Positions 6,241 to 15,093 of a stretch of DNA of 42,548 nt are shown one piece after another. The translations under genes were made by a program, and so were the position numbers. The notes beneath the pieces are model-generated. The model was not told where the DNA came from. It did not search any database and saw nothing but the letters and a program-made list of their open reading frames with translations. Every line of letters starts with the position of its first letter. The first letter of the stretch is position 1. Source of the stretch: Desulfuromonadales bacterium (GTDB lineage: Bacteria > Desulfobacterota > Desulfuromonadia > Desulfuromonadales > JACZKF01); NCBI GenBank assembly GCA_029289095.1, contig JARFUG010000023.1, positions 1 to 42,548 on the forward strand, written 5' to 3'.

Positions 6241-7953
6241 TCAGCGCAGGTACGCTTCGGTTACATAGCGGCGCATCATTACGTGTGTATTGAAGTAGTA
6301 GGCGTTTTTCCCGATGGCGTTTTTCATGATGCGGATCCACTCGTGCCGGTTCTCGTAATACATCGGGATAATGATGTTCTCGAGCTTGTCGTAGAGGTCG
6401 ACGATGTCCTCGTCGGAGTGGTTGCCGTCAACCGAGGATTCAGTCGGAGGGGGGCCGATGGACCATCCCGTCACCCCTTCGATGTGCCCTTCGATCCACC
6501 AGCCGTCCAGAACGCTGAAATTGGGAACGCCGTTGAGGGCGGCCTTCATTCCGCTGGTGCCGGAGGCTTCAAGGGGGCGCAGAGGATTGTTGAGCCAGAG
6601 ATCGACGCCGGGGATGAGCCGGGAGGCGACTTCCATGTTGTAGTTCTCGAGGTAGACGCACTTCAGGCGCCCCTGGAGGACTTTGGCATGACTGATGATG
6701 CGGTGAATGAGTTCTTTGCCGGGAACGTCCTGGGGATGGGCCTTTCCTCCGAAGACGAACTGGAGTTTCCCCTTGCCGATTCTTACGAGCCGCTCGATGT
6801 CGCTCAGGATCAGATCGCCTCTTTTGTAGGCAGCGGCCCTGCGGGCGAATCCGATGGTGAGGATGTCGGGATCGAGCCTCACCCCCGTGGTTTCTTCGAT
6901 GAACTGGAAGAGATAGGCCTTGGCTCCACAGTGAGCATCCCAGATCTCTTCATCGGGAATGGTGTCGACGCGCACCAGCAACTCAGGCTCCTTGGCCCAG
7001 CTCGGAAGGTATCGGTTGAAGAGACTGACGAAATAGGGAGAGGCCCAGGTAAAAGGATGAATGCCGTTGGTGATGGCGTGGATCTCGAAACCCGGGAAGA
7101 GGACCTTGGAGATCTCTCCATGCTTCTTGGCGACACCGTTGACGTAGCGGGAAAGGTTCATGGCGAGTACGGTGGTGTTGAGAACGTCCTTTCCGGCCAG
7201 TTCCGCCAATAGGGACAACGGGACGGGTTCCCCCATGATCTTCCGGACCATTTCGTAGGGGAAACGGTCGTGCCCGGCTTCGACGGGGGTATGGGTTGTG
7301 AAGACGCACTGCTCCATCACCCGGCGGGTATTCCACGAGGCCCGCTCGTCCCACGTCTCTTCCAGAGGCAGACGGGAGCGGTTGAGGAGTTCGAGGGTGA
7401 GAAGACTCGCATGCCCCTCGTTCATATGGTATTTGCGGATCTCGAAACCCAGGGCGTCGAGCATCCGTGCCCCGCCGATGCCCAGAACGATTTCCTGTTT
7501 CAGCCGATACTCCTGATCGCCGCCATAGAGTTCATCGGTGATGCGGCGGTCTCTTTCGTCATTGCCCGCAATATCGGTATCGAGAAAGAGTATCGGAACC
7601 TCGCCTCCCGTAGGGCTCTTGACGCGATAAAGCCATGCCTGCACCTTGACGTCGCGGTTCTCGATGTAGACAAGAATTTTCGTGGGGAGAAGGTCCATGA
7701 AGTTGGCTGGGTTCCACGGGCGCAGGATCTCCTCCTGCCATCCATTCGGGGAAATTTTCTGTGCGAAATATCCCTTGTGGCACACCAGGGTGACTGCCAC
7801 CATCGGGACCTTCAGGTCGGCGGCGCTCTTGATGGTGTCGCCCGCCAGCACGCCAAGGCCCCCGCTGTAGGTGGGGATATCGGCGCTCAGGCCGATTTCC
7901 ATGGAGAAATACGCGATGACGGGCTCTTTGGTGAAGGTCTTCAGATCGGTCAT
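6241..7953 (-). CDS. glgP: Alpha-glucan (glycogen) phosphorylase, short form
   Basis: At 570 residues this is a short GT35 phosphorylase lacking the long N-terminal regulatory region of the 800-residue glycogen phosphorylases. It opens with VIAYFSMEIGLSADIPTYSGGLGVLAGD, has KYHMNEGHASLLTLELL and FTTHTPVEAGHDRF, and the pyridoxal-phosphate site EASGTSGMKAALNG with Lys470. It is expected to release glucose-1-phosphate from glycogen or maltodextrin in the cytoplasm. It is the last gene of a minus-strand run after the M1 peptidase and ChaN-like genes (57 bases after the latter). A heptamer array ends 3 bases from its start codon, and no Shine-Dalgarno sequence is visible on the coding strand. Confidence 0.94.
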   Translation of the reverse strand: MTDLKTFTKEPVIAYFSMEIGLSADIPTYSGGLGVLAGDTIKSAADLKVPMVAVTLVCHKGYFAQKISPNGWQEEILRPWNPANFMDLLPTKILVYIENRDVKVQAWLYRVKSPTGGEVPILFLDTDIAGNDERDRRITDELYGGDQEYRLKQEIVLGIGGARMLDALGFEIRKYHMNEGHASLLTLELLNRSRLPLEETWDERASWNTRRVMEQCVFTTHTPVEAGHDRFPYEMVRKIMGEPVPLSLLAELAGKDVLNTTVLAMNLSRYVNGVAKKHGEISKVLFPGFEIHAITNGIHPFTWASPYFVSLFNRYLPSWAKEPELLVRVDTIPDEEIWDAHCGAKAYLFQFIEETTGVRLDPDILTIGFARRAAAYKRGDLILSDIERLVRIGKGKLQFVFGGKAHPQDVPGKELIHRIISHAKVLQGRLKCVYLENYNMEVASRLIPGVDLWLNNPLRPLEASGTSGMKAALNGVPNFSVLDGWWIEGHIEGVTGWSIGPPPTESSVDGNHSDEDIVDLYDKLENIIIPMYYENRHEWIRIMKNAIGKNAYYFNTHVMMRRYVTEAYLR

Positions 7954-7955
7954 TT

Positions 7956-8004
7956 GGGAGCCAGGAGTTGGGAGTTAGGAGCCAGGAGCCAAGAGCCAAG
8001 AGCT
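7956..8004 (+). repeat. Heptanucleotide repeat, RRGAGYY family (7 units)
   Basis: Seven in-register units (GGGAGCC, AGGAGTT, GGGAGTT, AGGAGCC twice, AAGAGCC, AAGAGCT) fill almost the whole gap between the ChaN-like gene and glgP. The genes here run on the minus strand, but the repeat is still purine-rich on the plus strand. Confidence 0.92.
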
Positions 8005-8010
8005 AGATCC

Positions 8011-8889
8011 TCAATGCAGTATTGGGTCTTCATCGAGGCCGATCAAAAGATAATCGGCTTCGTCCGTGGTGACGTCCTGGGCGGTGACGCGTCCGGGTAT
8101 TTCGGGAAGCACCACGCGGTATTCGACATTCATTTCATATTCGACCTGCCGGGGGATGCCGTACTTCCAGGCGTGAGCGCTTCCGGCCAGTACGACGGCG
8201 ATTTTCCGGGGGTTTGCCTTTACGTAGTTGACCAGATTGTGCGCCATGGCGGTATCCCAGACCATCTGCGCTTCACAAAAGTGCCGGAATTCCATATGGC
8301 CGTGGGCATGGGCTCCGAGGCTGCGACGGATATACTCCTCGTACTCGGGATCGACATCGCAGCGCACCCCCGGGACCATCTCAAGTTGCTCGGGGGTGAG
8401 CGACTCGAACCCCTCGCGTGCGACCTGTTGGGTAATCTCCCGGGGGATGTTCAACGCCACCAGGGGAATCCCTTCGTCACGGGCGAACCGGAAGATGTCG
8501 GCGTACACCTCCCAGTATCCCCAGTTGCGTTCGAACTCGAAGCGAAATGCCGCCTCATCGATTTCTCCGGCTACCCATCGGTCGAGGATCTCCTGGTTCT
8601 GGACGCGGAACATCTCGAGACCGATGGCCACCTCTTCTCCGGCACGATGCAGAGCCTCGATGATCTGCAATTGCGCCTGATGGTGGCTGAGGCGGTCATG
8701 CAACTCGCCGACATAGACGATTTGGGTCTGACGCAGATCGGCGATCATCTCCTCGAAGGGGAGAAAGTCGCGTTTGTGAACATCCAGTATATGGCCTATG
8801 GCGGTGGCGGCACTCAGCAGTGCAGCAAGACAGAGAGCCGTCGCCATCGCTACCCGGAGATGTCGAAATTTTTTCAAGGATCGGATCAT
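8011..8889 (-). CDS. ChaN-like (DUF399) exported protein
   Basis: This 292-residue protein has an N-terminal signal or anchor (about residues 12-31) and a ChaN-type domain: QIVYVGELHDRLSHHQAQLQIIEAL, VAIGLEMF, then VALNIPRE and later VVLAGSAHAWKYGIPRQV. The ChaN family includes a heme-binding lipoprotein implicated in iron uptake; the enzymatic role of the wider family is uncertain. Here no lipobox cysteine is obvious. The region after VPGVRC is rich in histidine (AHAHGHMEFRH), a plausible metal or heme site. It follows the M1 peptidase gene by 45 bases, with GGGAG upstream of the start. Confidence 0.82.
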   Translation of the reverse strand: MIRSLKKFRHLRVAMATALCLAALLSAATAIGHILDVHKRDFLPFEEMIADLRQTQIVYVGELHDRLSHHQAQLQIIEALHRAGEEVAIGLEMFRVQNQEILDRWVAGEIDEAAFRFEFERNWGYWEVYADIFRFARDEGIPLVALNIPREITQQVAREGFESLTPEQLEMVPGVRCDVDPEYEEYIRRSLGAHAHGHMEFRHFCEAQMVWDTAMAHNLVNYVKANPRKIAVVLAGSAHAWKYGIPRQVEYEMNVEYRVVLPEIPGRVTAQDVTTDEADYLLIGLDEDPILH

Positions 8890-8934
8890 GATGGTATTCT
8901 CCCGTTCGGATCTGGTGTTGGATTACTTGGATTG

Positions 8935-10989
8935 TTACTGCCGGACGAAGGTATGAATCAGGGGCGATGTCGTGACAGGCCACACTCCCTGATCGACATT
9001 TTCCCCATCGACGAACGCCAGGTAACTGAATCTGCCGTAATGGGGAATTCTGCGGGCGGCATCGGATGCGGCTGCGGATGATCCGGGAAGAAAAAGGGCC
9101 GCCGCGCGCCCAGGCTCGAATGGGTGGTTCAAAGCGATGAAAAGAGCGCTCTGCGCGTCGTCGTAGGTGCGCCCGTTGAGAACATAACGATCCGGGCTCA
9201 GCTCGAGGCCCTCCGGCAGAGGGGGGAGGAAGCCTTCGCTGGTCGGAAGTCCAAGGTACAGGATGTCGTGACGCCGCAGGTCGCGCTCGGTGATCTCGGA
9301 CTCCCGCCGTACGGGAAGCTCAGGTTTTCCGAGAGCCGCCATCAGGAGCCGGGCGGCATCCAGGGTCTGCTGAGGAAACGTGTCGGCCGCAACGACGAGA
9401 AGGGAGGTCGACCCCCGGATGGCGTTCACCATCGGCGGAATTTCACGCAGGTCGAGGCGCCTGAAGAGATCTGCCTCCGGATCGATCACGAGGCGATGCG
9501 CAGGGGCGTCGACCAGGACTTCGAAGGGAACCACGGGAACGTTTGAGGCAAGAGTCGTTTCAATTATTCCGTCGGCGGTCTCCACTCTCAGCGGGACTCT
9601 CAGGTTGAAAGACGGCGGGCGCTGGCGCAGCACGCCGCTGATTCTCCACTGCTCGCCCCGTTGCTCCTGATGCACGCTCTCTAAAGAGAGGACAGGCGCT
9701 CCGGAGCGCCGCACCCACTGGGCGAAAAAGTCCCTCAGCTCGACACCGGCAGTTTCGCTCAACGTCGCGGCGATATCGTCCCAGGTGATGTATTCGAACA
9801 TCCTCTCGGTCGCCAGGGTGCGCAGCCCAGTCCAGAATGCCTCGTCTCCGATCGTGCGGCGGGCCATGTGAAAGACCATGGCGGCCTTGCCGTACCCGAT
9901 GGCGCGCTCTGCAGCCGTTGTGCGATGGCTGAATTTCTCGAGCGCCATCTCCTCGCCGGGCGAAACGAGGGTGGCGTAATCACGCAGGATCTGCAGGCGG
10001 TACTCGCGCCCCGCAGCCTCGGATTGAAGCTCTTTGTAGAGATAGTCGGCGACATAGGTGGTGAGCCCCTCCGACCAGTTTCCGCCGCGCATGTCGACCC
10101 GCACGCCGTTGCCCCACCACGAATGGGCGATTTCGTGGCCCAGGCTCGTCTCGATGATGAAAGGAAGACGGATGATGGCGCTGCCCAGAAGGGTCCAGGA
10201 GGGAAAGCCGTAGCCGGTGGGAAAGAAATTCTCTACGACCGCGAATTTCTCAAAAGGATAGGGGCCGAAGAGATCTTCGTAGAGCGCGAGGTACTCGATT
10301 GTCGCATCGAGATAGGTGTCGACGTGATCCCGGGTTTGCGGATAGAAAAAGGTGTAGACGGGGATGTCTCCGGCGCTCCTTTGCGTCTTCTCGAAGGGAC
10401 CGGCCGCAAGTGCGAGAGCACGCATCGGACGATCCGATTCCCAGGTGCTGCGACCGGTTTCGTGATGAACGAGCCTACCGTCACTGACGGCGCTCATCTC
10501 GGGCGGGGTCTGGACTTCGAGGCGAAAGGCGCCGAAACTGCCGCGCAGGTTCGGATACCAGCGCGCCCCCCCGCCAAGGAACGCTCCCCGGGGGCCGATC
10601 GTGCCGGCGACGCCGTAGCTCGGATCTTCCGTGATGATCGGAGCCGAAGGAGCATCGTCGGTGAAGCGGGCGCGGTAGCGGATCTCCACCAAGACTTCAT
10701 CGGCCTGCGCCGGAAGACGCACGTTCAACTGTCCCCCTCGAAACGACCACGAGATCTCTTCGCCGTCCGCCTTCACGCCCACGATTTCGGCCGCCGGAGT
10801 CAGGTCGAAGGCGAGGCGCGTGACGCCACCGGTTCGCACGAGAATCTCGGCGCTTCCTTCGAGCATCTGCTGAGCGGGAAGGAGGCGTATCTTCATGTCA
10901 TGATGAAGAGCCTGGGGAGCGGCGAGAAGGGGAGCCGCCGAAAAGACGAGGACGGTCGCGATGATGAAATTCAACCAGAGTCGATGCAT
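8935..10989 (-). CDS. M1 family zinc metallopeptidase, secreted
   Basis: This 684-residue protein has a Sec signal (about residues 1-24) followed by the M1 beta-rich N-terminal domain. The gluzincin site is H285-E-I-A-H289 with the downstream glutamate in NWSEGLTTY (E307), a spacing of 17 residues rather than the classic 18. Bacterial M1 proteins with GNWSEGLTTY share this spacing as I recall. The last 170 residues form a separate alpha/beta-looking region with no peptidase motif. It probably cleaves peptides in the periplasm. GGAGG precedes the ATG. It is first in the run with the ChaN-like and glgP genes. Confidence 0.88.
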   Translation of the reverse strand: MHRLWLNFIIATVLVFSAAPLLAAPQALHHDMKIRLLPAQQMLEGSAEILVRTGGVTRLAFDLTPAAEIVGVKADGEEISWSFRGGQLNVRLPAQADEVLVEIRYRARFTDDAPSAPIITEDPSYGVAGTIGPRGAFLGGGARWYPNLRGSFGAFRLEVQTPPEMSAVSDGRLVHHETGRSTWESDRPMRALALAAGPFEKTQRSAGDIPVYTFFYPQTRDHVDTYLDATIEYLALYEDLFGPYPFEKFAVVENFFPTGYGFPSWTLLGSAIIRLPFIIETSLGHEIAHSWWGNGVRVDMRGGNWSEGLTTYVADYLYKELQSEAAGREYRLQILRDYATLVSPGEEMALEKFSHRTTAAERAIGYGKAAMVFHMARRTIGDEAFWTGLRTLATERMFEYITWDDIAATLSETAGVELRDFFAQWVRRSGAPVLSLESVHQEQRGEQWRISGVLRQRPPSFNLRVPLRVETADGIIETTLASNVPVVPFEVLVDAPAHRLVIDPEADLFRRLDLREIPPMVNAIRGSTSLLVVAADTFPQQTLDAARLLMAALGKPELPVRRESEITERDLRRHDILYLGLPTSEGFLPPLPEGLELSPDRYVLNGRTYDDAQSALFIALNHPFEPGRAAALFLPGSSAAASDAARRIPHYGRFSYLAFVDGENVDQGVWPVTTSPLIHTFVRQ

Positions 10990-11006
10990 GAAAGCCTCCG
11001 GAAGTC

Positions 11007-11012
11007 ATTATA
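11007..11012 (-). promoter_or_regulatory. Candidate -10 box upstream of the M1 peptidase gene
   Basis: A perfect TATAAT is preceded by GGG on the minus strand, 17 bases before the start codon. No good -35 is seen 16-18 bases upstream. If used, the transcript would have a leader of only about 10-12 bases, just enough for the GGAGG site. The same GGGTATAAT arrangement precedes the gene at 15068. Confidence 0.35.
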
Positions 11013-11093
11013 CCCAATGATTTCAGGATGTCTGCTGACGATTGGAAATCAGCCGGCGGCCGCTTCGTCATCCATGCTTTGATTCTGCGGGGT

Positions 11094-11435
11094 TTACGGC
11101 CTCGGCTGCCTCCTCAAATCATTGAGATAGGCGACGACGGCGTCGAGATCAGGATCGGAGAGGACTTCTCGGGGGAAAGGCGGCATGGCGCCGAAACCTC
11201 TGCGCACCTGCATGCGGATGAGGAATCCGGGCAGGGGCTTGTTGTTGATCGCCGGGCCGAGTCCCGCATCCCCGCCGGGATGACACGGTTGGCAGTATCG
11301 CATGAAAACCTCCTCTCCGTGGCGGGATGAGTCGGAGGTGAGGAGCAGATCGCCGAACGGTTCGCCGCGTCGAGCGCTGCCGCAGGCGCAAAGAACTATC
11401 AGAACAACGAGAAGAATCCAGGCAAGCCGCATCAT
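11094..11435 (-). CDS. Small monoheme cytochrome c lipoprotein
   Basis: This 113-residue protein has a lipoprotein-type signal (VLIVLCAC-GS, likely lipidated Cys18), one heme site C48-Q-P-C51-H52, and a downstream GAMPPFP loop whose methionine is the likely axial ligand. The final helix DAVVAYLNDL is typical of class I cytochromes. Its ATG overlaps the TGA of the upstream dehydrogenase-like gene (ATGA), so the two are translationally coupled. It is the natural candidate for electron acceptor of that enzyme. Confidence 0.9.
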   Translation of the reverse strand: MMRLAWILLVVLIVLCACGSARRGEPFGDLLLTSDSSRHGEEVFMRYCQPCHPGGDAGLGPAINNKPLPGFLIRMQVRRGFGAMPPFPREVLSDPDLDAVVAYLNDLRRQPRP

Positions 11436-12910
11436 CCACCTTCTCCAGTTCGAGGGGCGTCCCGGCGGATTCGCCAGAGCACGCCGGTCTTTTCCACGGG
11501 TATCGAGTGATCTCCCTGCTGGAGCATCACGCCGAAATCGACAATGTAGAGGGATTCACCGCCTGGATCGAAGCGAAGGGCCACGGGACGCTCCAGTCCC
11601 CCTCCTCCAATGCGCGATGCCGGTCCGTTGCGTTTGCCGCCGTTCACCGCGAAATCGCGCGTGACCCCCCGCTCGACATCGACCCGCACCACCTTGAACC
11701 CGACGGGGCCCATGACCTTCCCCGTGCCCGACGCCATGTCTCCGAACTGGGCGATGAAGACTTCGCCGACATGGCCGAAGGCTGCACTGCTGGAAAAATC
11801 GAGCCCGTTGGAGGATGAATGGACGGCCAGAATCGCTACGGGACGCGGCGGTTTCCCCGGGTGCCGGGCGAGGAGCGGTTCCGGGTCTTCCCTGCCCGGT
11901 GGGCGAAAGCGCCCCTCGGCGATGAGGTGCTCGCCATGAAAGTCGGGCCACCCGTACCAGGCGCCGGGAACGACCTCCCAGAGCAGATCCCCCGTGCCGA
12001 AGATAGGGCGGCTGCCGCGCACGTCGTAGCTGTTGTCGGTGGCGAAGAGGCGTCCGTCGGGAGAAAAGGCGAGGCCGAATGGATTGCGCATCCCCCAGGC
12101 GACAAGCTCCATTTCTCCCCCTGTCGGGCGCACCCGCAGGATCGCACCGCTGCAGGGGACCTCACCGGGAATGACCTGCCCCTGGGCGGTTGAAGTCCCG
12201 AAGGGGACGAAGGCCCCCGTTTCGATTCTCCCTCGATCATCGGGATCGAGGACGTTGCGGGTGGTGTAGTTGCGTCCAACGAGGGTGATGTTGCGACAGG
12301 GGATGTCGTGAACCTCTGGAAAGCGATGCAGCCAACCGAATTCTGCATTGTCTTCCCCGACGACTCCCGAGTTGGTCGCCGTTCCCTGACCGAAGTAGAT
12401 CCACCCGTCCGGCCCCGCCACCGGCGCGTTGGCATGGTGGTCTCCCCGGCTCGGCAACCCCTCGGCGACGATCGAGATCTCTCCTTCCGGGGAGATCCGC
12501 AGCAGCCGTCCTCCCGTGATCTGGCTCCCCTCGGTCACGAAGAAATCACCCAGGAAGACGGTGACTCCCGTCCATGGACCCCCTTTGTCACTGGAGGCGA
12601 TGAGCCTGGTCCTGCCCTGCGCATCGATTTTCAGAAGTTGCGCGGTGGTGAAGATCTCTCCATAAGAGTATCCAGCCTCCACCACATAGACCCCTCCTTC
12701 CTCGTCGAAGGCGACACCCGTGGGGAAGGTCAGGCCGGTCGCGACCGCCTCCACGATGTAGCCGGCAGGGACGACAATGTCCTCGGCCGCTACCATGCGC
12801 GGCGGCGTGAAGGAGGTCTCACCCCCGCCTGCCGACGAGCGCAGCACATAACACCCGCTCAGAACGTGTGAAAAAATGAGCAAAACGCTCAGGAGGTGGG
12901 GAAGTCGCAT
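11432..12910 (-). CDS. Glucose/sorbosone dehydrogenase-like beta-propeller lipoprotein
   Basis: This 492-residue protein starts with a lipoprotein signal (lipobox LSGC, Cys20). The body has the repeated blade pattern of PQQ-type sugar dehydrogenases and their relatives: GLTFPTGVAFDEEGGVYVVEAG, RGDHHANAPVAGPDGWIYFGQG, AWGMRNPFGLAFSPDGRLFATDN, and late GLERPVALRFDPGGESLYIVDFG. It may oxidise a sugar or aldehyde at the periplasmic face and pass electrons to the overlapping cytochrome. PQQ binding and substrate cannot be told from sequence alone, and many propellers of this type are not enzymes. GGAGG lies 7 bases before the ATG. Confidence 0.82.
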   Translation of the reverse strand: MRLPHLLSVLLIFSHVLSGCYVLRSSAGGGETSFTPPRMVAAEDIVVPAGYIVEAVATGLTFPTGVAFDEEGGVYVVEAGYSYGEIFTTAQLLKIDAQGRTRLIASSDKGGPWTGVTVFLGDFFVTEGSQITGGRLLRISPEGEISIVAEGLPSRGDHHANAPVAGPDGWIYFGQGTATNSGVVGEDNAEFGWLHRFPEVHDIPCRNITLVGRNYTTRNVLDPDDRGRIETGAFVPFGTSTAQGQVIPGEVPCSGAILRVRPTGGEMELVAWGMRNPFGLAFSPDGRLFATDNSYDVRGSRPIFGTGDLLWEVVPGAWYGWPDFHGEHLIAEGRFRPPGREDPEPLLARHPGKPPRPVAILAVHSSSNGLDFSSSAAFGHVGEVFIAQFGDMASGTGKVMGPVGFKVVRVDVERGVTRDFAVNGGKRNGPASRIGGGGLERPVALRFDPGGESLYIVDFGVMLQQGDHSIPVEKTGVLWRIRRDAPRTGEGG

Positions 12911-12941
12911 CGGCAGCCTCCGAATGGTTTGAAATTTCTAA

Positions 12942-12969
12942 AAATTAACCGGGCGCCGGAGGTTGTCAA
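12942..12969 (-). promoter_or_regulatory. Candidate sigma70 promoter for the dehydrogenase-cytochrome operon
   Basis: On the minus strand TTGACA (12969-12964) is followed after 16 bases by TAATTT (12947-12942), placing a start site about 25 bases upstream of the start codon. Confidence 0.6.
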
Positions 12970-13014
12970 CGCCTCTGCTGGTGCGGACTAAGCCTGGGGT
13001 GGATTGAATCGAAC

Positions 13015-13044
13015 TTGACACTCCGAAAGGCGAGCCAGTACATT
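13015..13044 (+). promoter_or_regulatory. Candidate sigma70 promoter for the C_GCAxxG_C_C gene
   Basis: TTGACA (13015-13020) and TACATT (13039-13044) are spaced by 18 bases. They lie 30 bases upstream of the start codon and about 45 bases from the divergent promoter at 12942-12969. Confidence 0.55.
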
Positions 13045-13073
13045 CATGGCCAGTTCGGATAAAGGGTGTGAAA

Positions 13074-13487
13074 ATGTTCGCCAGATTTTTTTTACGTCGT
13101 CGGGTCAGGTTCGATCCCAATGGGGATGTTGCGCAGCGGGCGGGGGAGCTTTTCGCATCGGGGATGAATTGCGCGCAGGCCGTTCTGCAGGCGGTCAGCG
13201 GCCGGGATGATGAAGAACTGATGAGGATGGCCAAGATTTTCGGCGGAGGGATCGCGGGGAGCAAGTGTCTGTGCGGGGCCGTCACCGGAGGTGCCATGGC
13301 TTTGGCCCTTGCGGGAAGGGACAGCGACGGGGAGCGCCTGGTGACGGAGTTCCGAGAAAAGTTCGGCGTTACCTGCTGTAGCGTCCTGACGCGCAAATAT
13401 GTTTGGAAGAGCAGAGAGCATTTGGCGAATTGTCGGCGACTCACCGAAGAGGCGGCGCGCATGTCGGAAAAGATTCTTCGGGGGTGA
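13074..13487 (+). CDS. C_GCAxxG_C_C family redox-type protein
   Basis: The protein has about 137 residues from the ATG at 13074, which sits 7 bases after AAAGGG; an in-frame GTG at 13068 is too close to that site. Motifs in order are FASGMNCAQAV, then FGGGIAGSKCLCGAVTGGAMALAL, TCCSVLT and HLANCRRLTEEAA. The conserved cysteines with a GGG-containing loop are the family signature. Members are often near redox or metal genes, but the biochemical role is not established. There is no signal peptide. The first residues are very basic (RRRVRF). Confidence 0.85.
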   Translation: MFARFFLRRRVRFDPNGDVAQRAGELFASGMNCAQAVLQAVSGRDDEELMRMAKIFGGGIAGSKCLCGAVTGGAMALALAGRDSDGERLVTEFREKFGVTCCSVLTRKYVWKSREHLANCRRLTEEAARMSEKILRG

Positions 13488-13509
13488 GCACGAGGGGGAA
13501 AAGACTCGT

Positions 13510-13533
13510 GGGCGCGATGAATCGCGCCCCTAC
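13510..13533. repeat. GTAGGGGC-type hairpin element
   Basis: GGGCGCGAT (13510-13518) and ATCGCGCCC (13521-13529) form a 9-bp stem with a 2-base centre, ending in CCTAC. Read on the minus strand it begins GTAGGGGC, and its TAG is the in-frame stop codon of the gene at 13530-15068. It may act as a terminator-like hairpin between two convergent genes. Confidence 0.75.
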
Positions 13534-15068
13534 TCGCGGAAACCGGGGATGATCGCGTCGAAGAAGGCGTTTCTCACCAGTCCCGTGACGATCTCCCATG
13601 TACTCGCCTCCGGATCGTCGATTTCTCCACTGAGATCGAACTCGGTGGCGATTTCGTCCCTGGGGCTCTCCAGCAAAGAGGCGATGGCGTCGAGCGCCCG
13701 CTCGTAAAGCTCGCGCAGCATTCCCGCGTCCTCGTCGGGGTCGTGGATCTGAAGTTCTTCGATGAAGGGGCGCGCATAGCCGTCAATATATCCGTCTCGA
13801 ACGGATATTTCGGAATAGAGGGCGAACCACCCTTCGGCCGGCTCAATTCCTACGTGGGCCTGTAGCAGATCGTTCATCGCCGGGATGCGGGTCCCTTCGA
13901 TCCGGACCATCAAATCGAAATCGGGGCCTTCGGTTTCGGGGCGGAAGTTGGCAGCGACCTCAGTCTGGCCGCTCCCCATGAAGAGTCCGGTGACGTGAGC
14001 CTCGGCCGGCCCTTCGCCGAAGCGGTCGGAGACGTTGCGCAGTTCGATCTGTGCCTCGGAGAGATAGATGCGGTAATCGGGATCCTCGTTGTGATTGACA
14101 AGGCCGATTTCCCCGTCGATGATGTGCAGTCTATCGAGGCGGTAGGTAACATCTTCCAGGTCGAGGGGATCGGGCTCTTCAGGCTTTTCAACCAGAAGAT
14201 AATCGGCGTGCAGCCGCTCGACGGCGACTTCTGTGAAATGAAAGTTCTTCACATCGGGTGCGAATTCGATCGCTCCTGCCGCCGAAAAATCGCCCCCCGT
14301 GATCCACAGGTCAGCTCGGGATGCGACAGGGCCGATGCGCTCCAGCGGAATATCGCGCAGATCGATCCGCGCGAGGATCGCCGGATGCGGCTCTGCCAGA
14401 AAATCGCCATCCCCTTCGATGCTCAGAAGTCCGTCCTCCAGTACCGCCGCATCGATCCTGAAGGCGGAGGGGTATCTTTCATCGGGTGTTCCACGCGTCC
14501 TGATATCTTCGACGGTCACGTTGAGCCTGGAGAGACTCAAGGGGTGATCGAATTCCTCGTCGATGTAGGTGATCTCGCCGTTGATGACTTCTATTTTGTC
14601 GAAATGCAGGGGATGGATCTCTTCAAGGGCTTCTCGCCACCCCCGCTCGTCCACGGGCCTCGGGTCTTCCCACTCTTCGCGCAACTGCGCGAGGTTCAAA
14701 TGAAAATGGGGTTCGTAGATTCGCCAGTTGGAGACGAGTTTCCCCCGCAGGAGTTCTCGCCAATGGACGTTCGCCTTGATTTCGGGAATGACCGCCACGG
14801 GGGGATCGGGATGGGCCTCCTGCCGTATAACAAGGTCGTGGACCGTGACGGAGAGTCCGAGGAGGAGAAAGTCGAGATCCGGCACCTCAACGGTGTAGCC
14901 GTCGAGAGCCTCATTCATTCGCTCTTCGATGCTGCGGCGCATCGGTTCTTCTATGAGGACGGAGGCGATGAAGAGGAGGATGGCCAAGAGGACGAGTGCG
15001 GCGCCGATCCAGAGCAGTACACGACCCGAGCGCGTTCGAATTTTAATAAAACCGATTGAATTCCGCAT
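13530..15068 (-). CDS. AsmA/DUF748-like membrane-anchored protein
   Basis: The protein has about 512 residues from the ATG at 15068, chosen because GAGGAG lies just upstream; an open frame extends further but is non-coding leader. One N-terminal transmembrane segment (about residues 17-40) is followed by a large beta-rich periplasmic region. Sequences such as NVHWRELLRGKLVSNWRIYEPHFHLNL, LHFDKIEVINGEITYID and DLWITGGDFSAAGAIEFA are typical of AsmA-like and DUF748 proteins. These are linked to outer-membrane biogenesis or inter-membrane lipid transport. The family assignment is by pattern. The stop codon is supplied by a repeat element. Confidence 0.75.
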   Translation of the reverse strand: MRNSIGFIKIRTRSGRVLLWIGAALVLLAILLFIASVLIEEPMRRSIEERMNEALDGYTVEVPDLDFLLLGLSVTVHDLVIRQEAHPDPPVAVIPEIKANVHWRELLRGKLVSNWRIYEPHFHLNLAQLREEWEDPRPVDERGWREALEEIHPLHFDKIEVINGEITYIDEEFDHPLSLSRLNVTVEDIRTRGTPDERYPSAFRIDAAVLEDGLLSIEGDGDFLAEPHPAILARIDLRDIPLERIGPVASRADLWITGGDFSAAGAIEFAPDVKNFHFTEVAVERLHADYLLVEKPEEPDPLDLEDVTYRLDRLHIIDGEIGLVNHNEDPDYRIYLSEAQIELRNVSDRFGEGPAEAHVTGLFMGSGQTEVAANFRPETEGPDFDLMVRIEGTRIPAMNDLLQAHVGIEPAEGWFALYSEISVRDGYIDGYARPFIEELQIHDPDEDAGMLRELYERALDAIASLLESPRDEIATEFDLSGEIDDPEASTWEIVTGLVRNAFFDAIIPGFRE

Positions 15069-15087
15069 GGTTATCTCCTCTTTGCCT

Positions 15088-15093
15088 ATTATA
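15088..15093 (-). promoter_or_regulatory. Candidate -10 box for the AsmA-like gene
   Basis: On the minus strand GGG-TATAAT lies 19 bases before the start codon. A matching -35 is not evident. The implied leader would be very short and begin just before GAGGAG. Confidence 0.35.
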
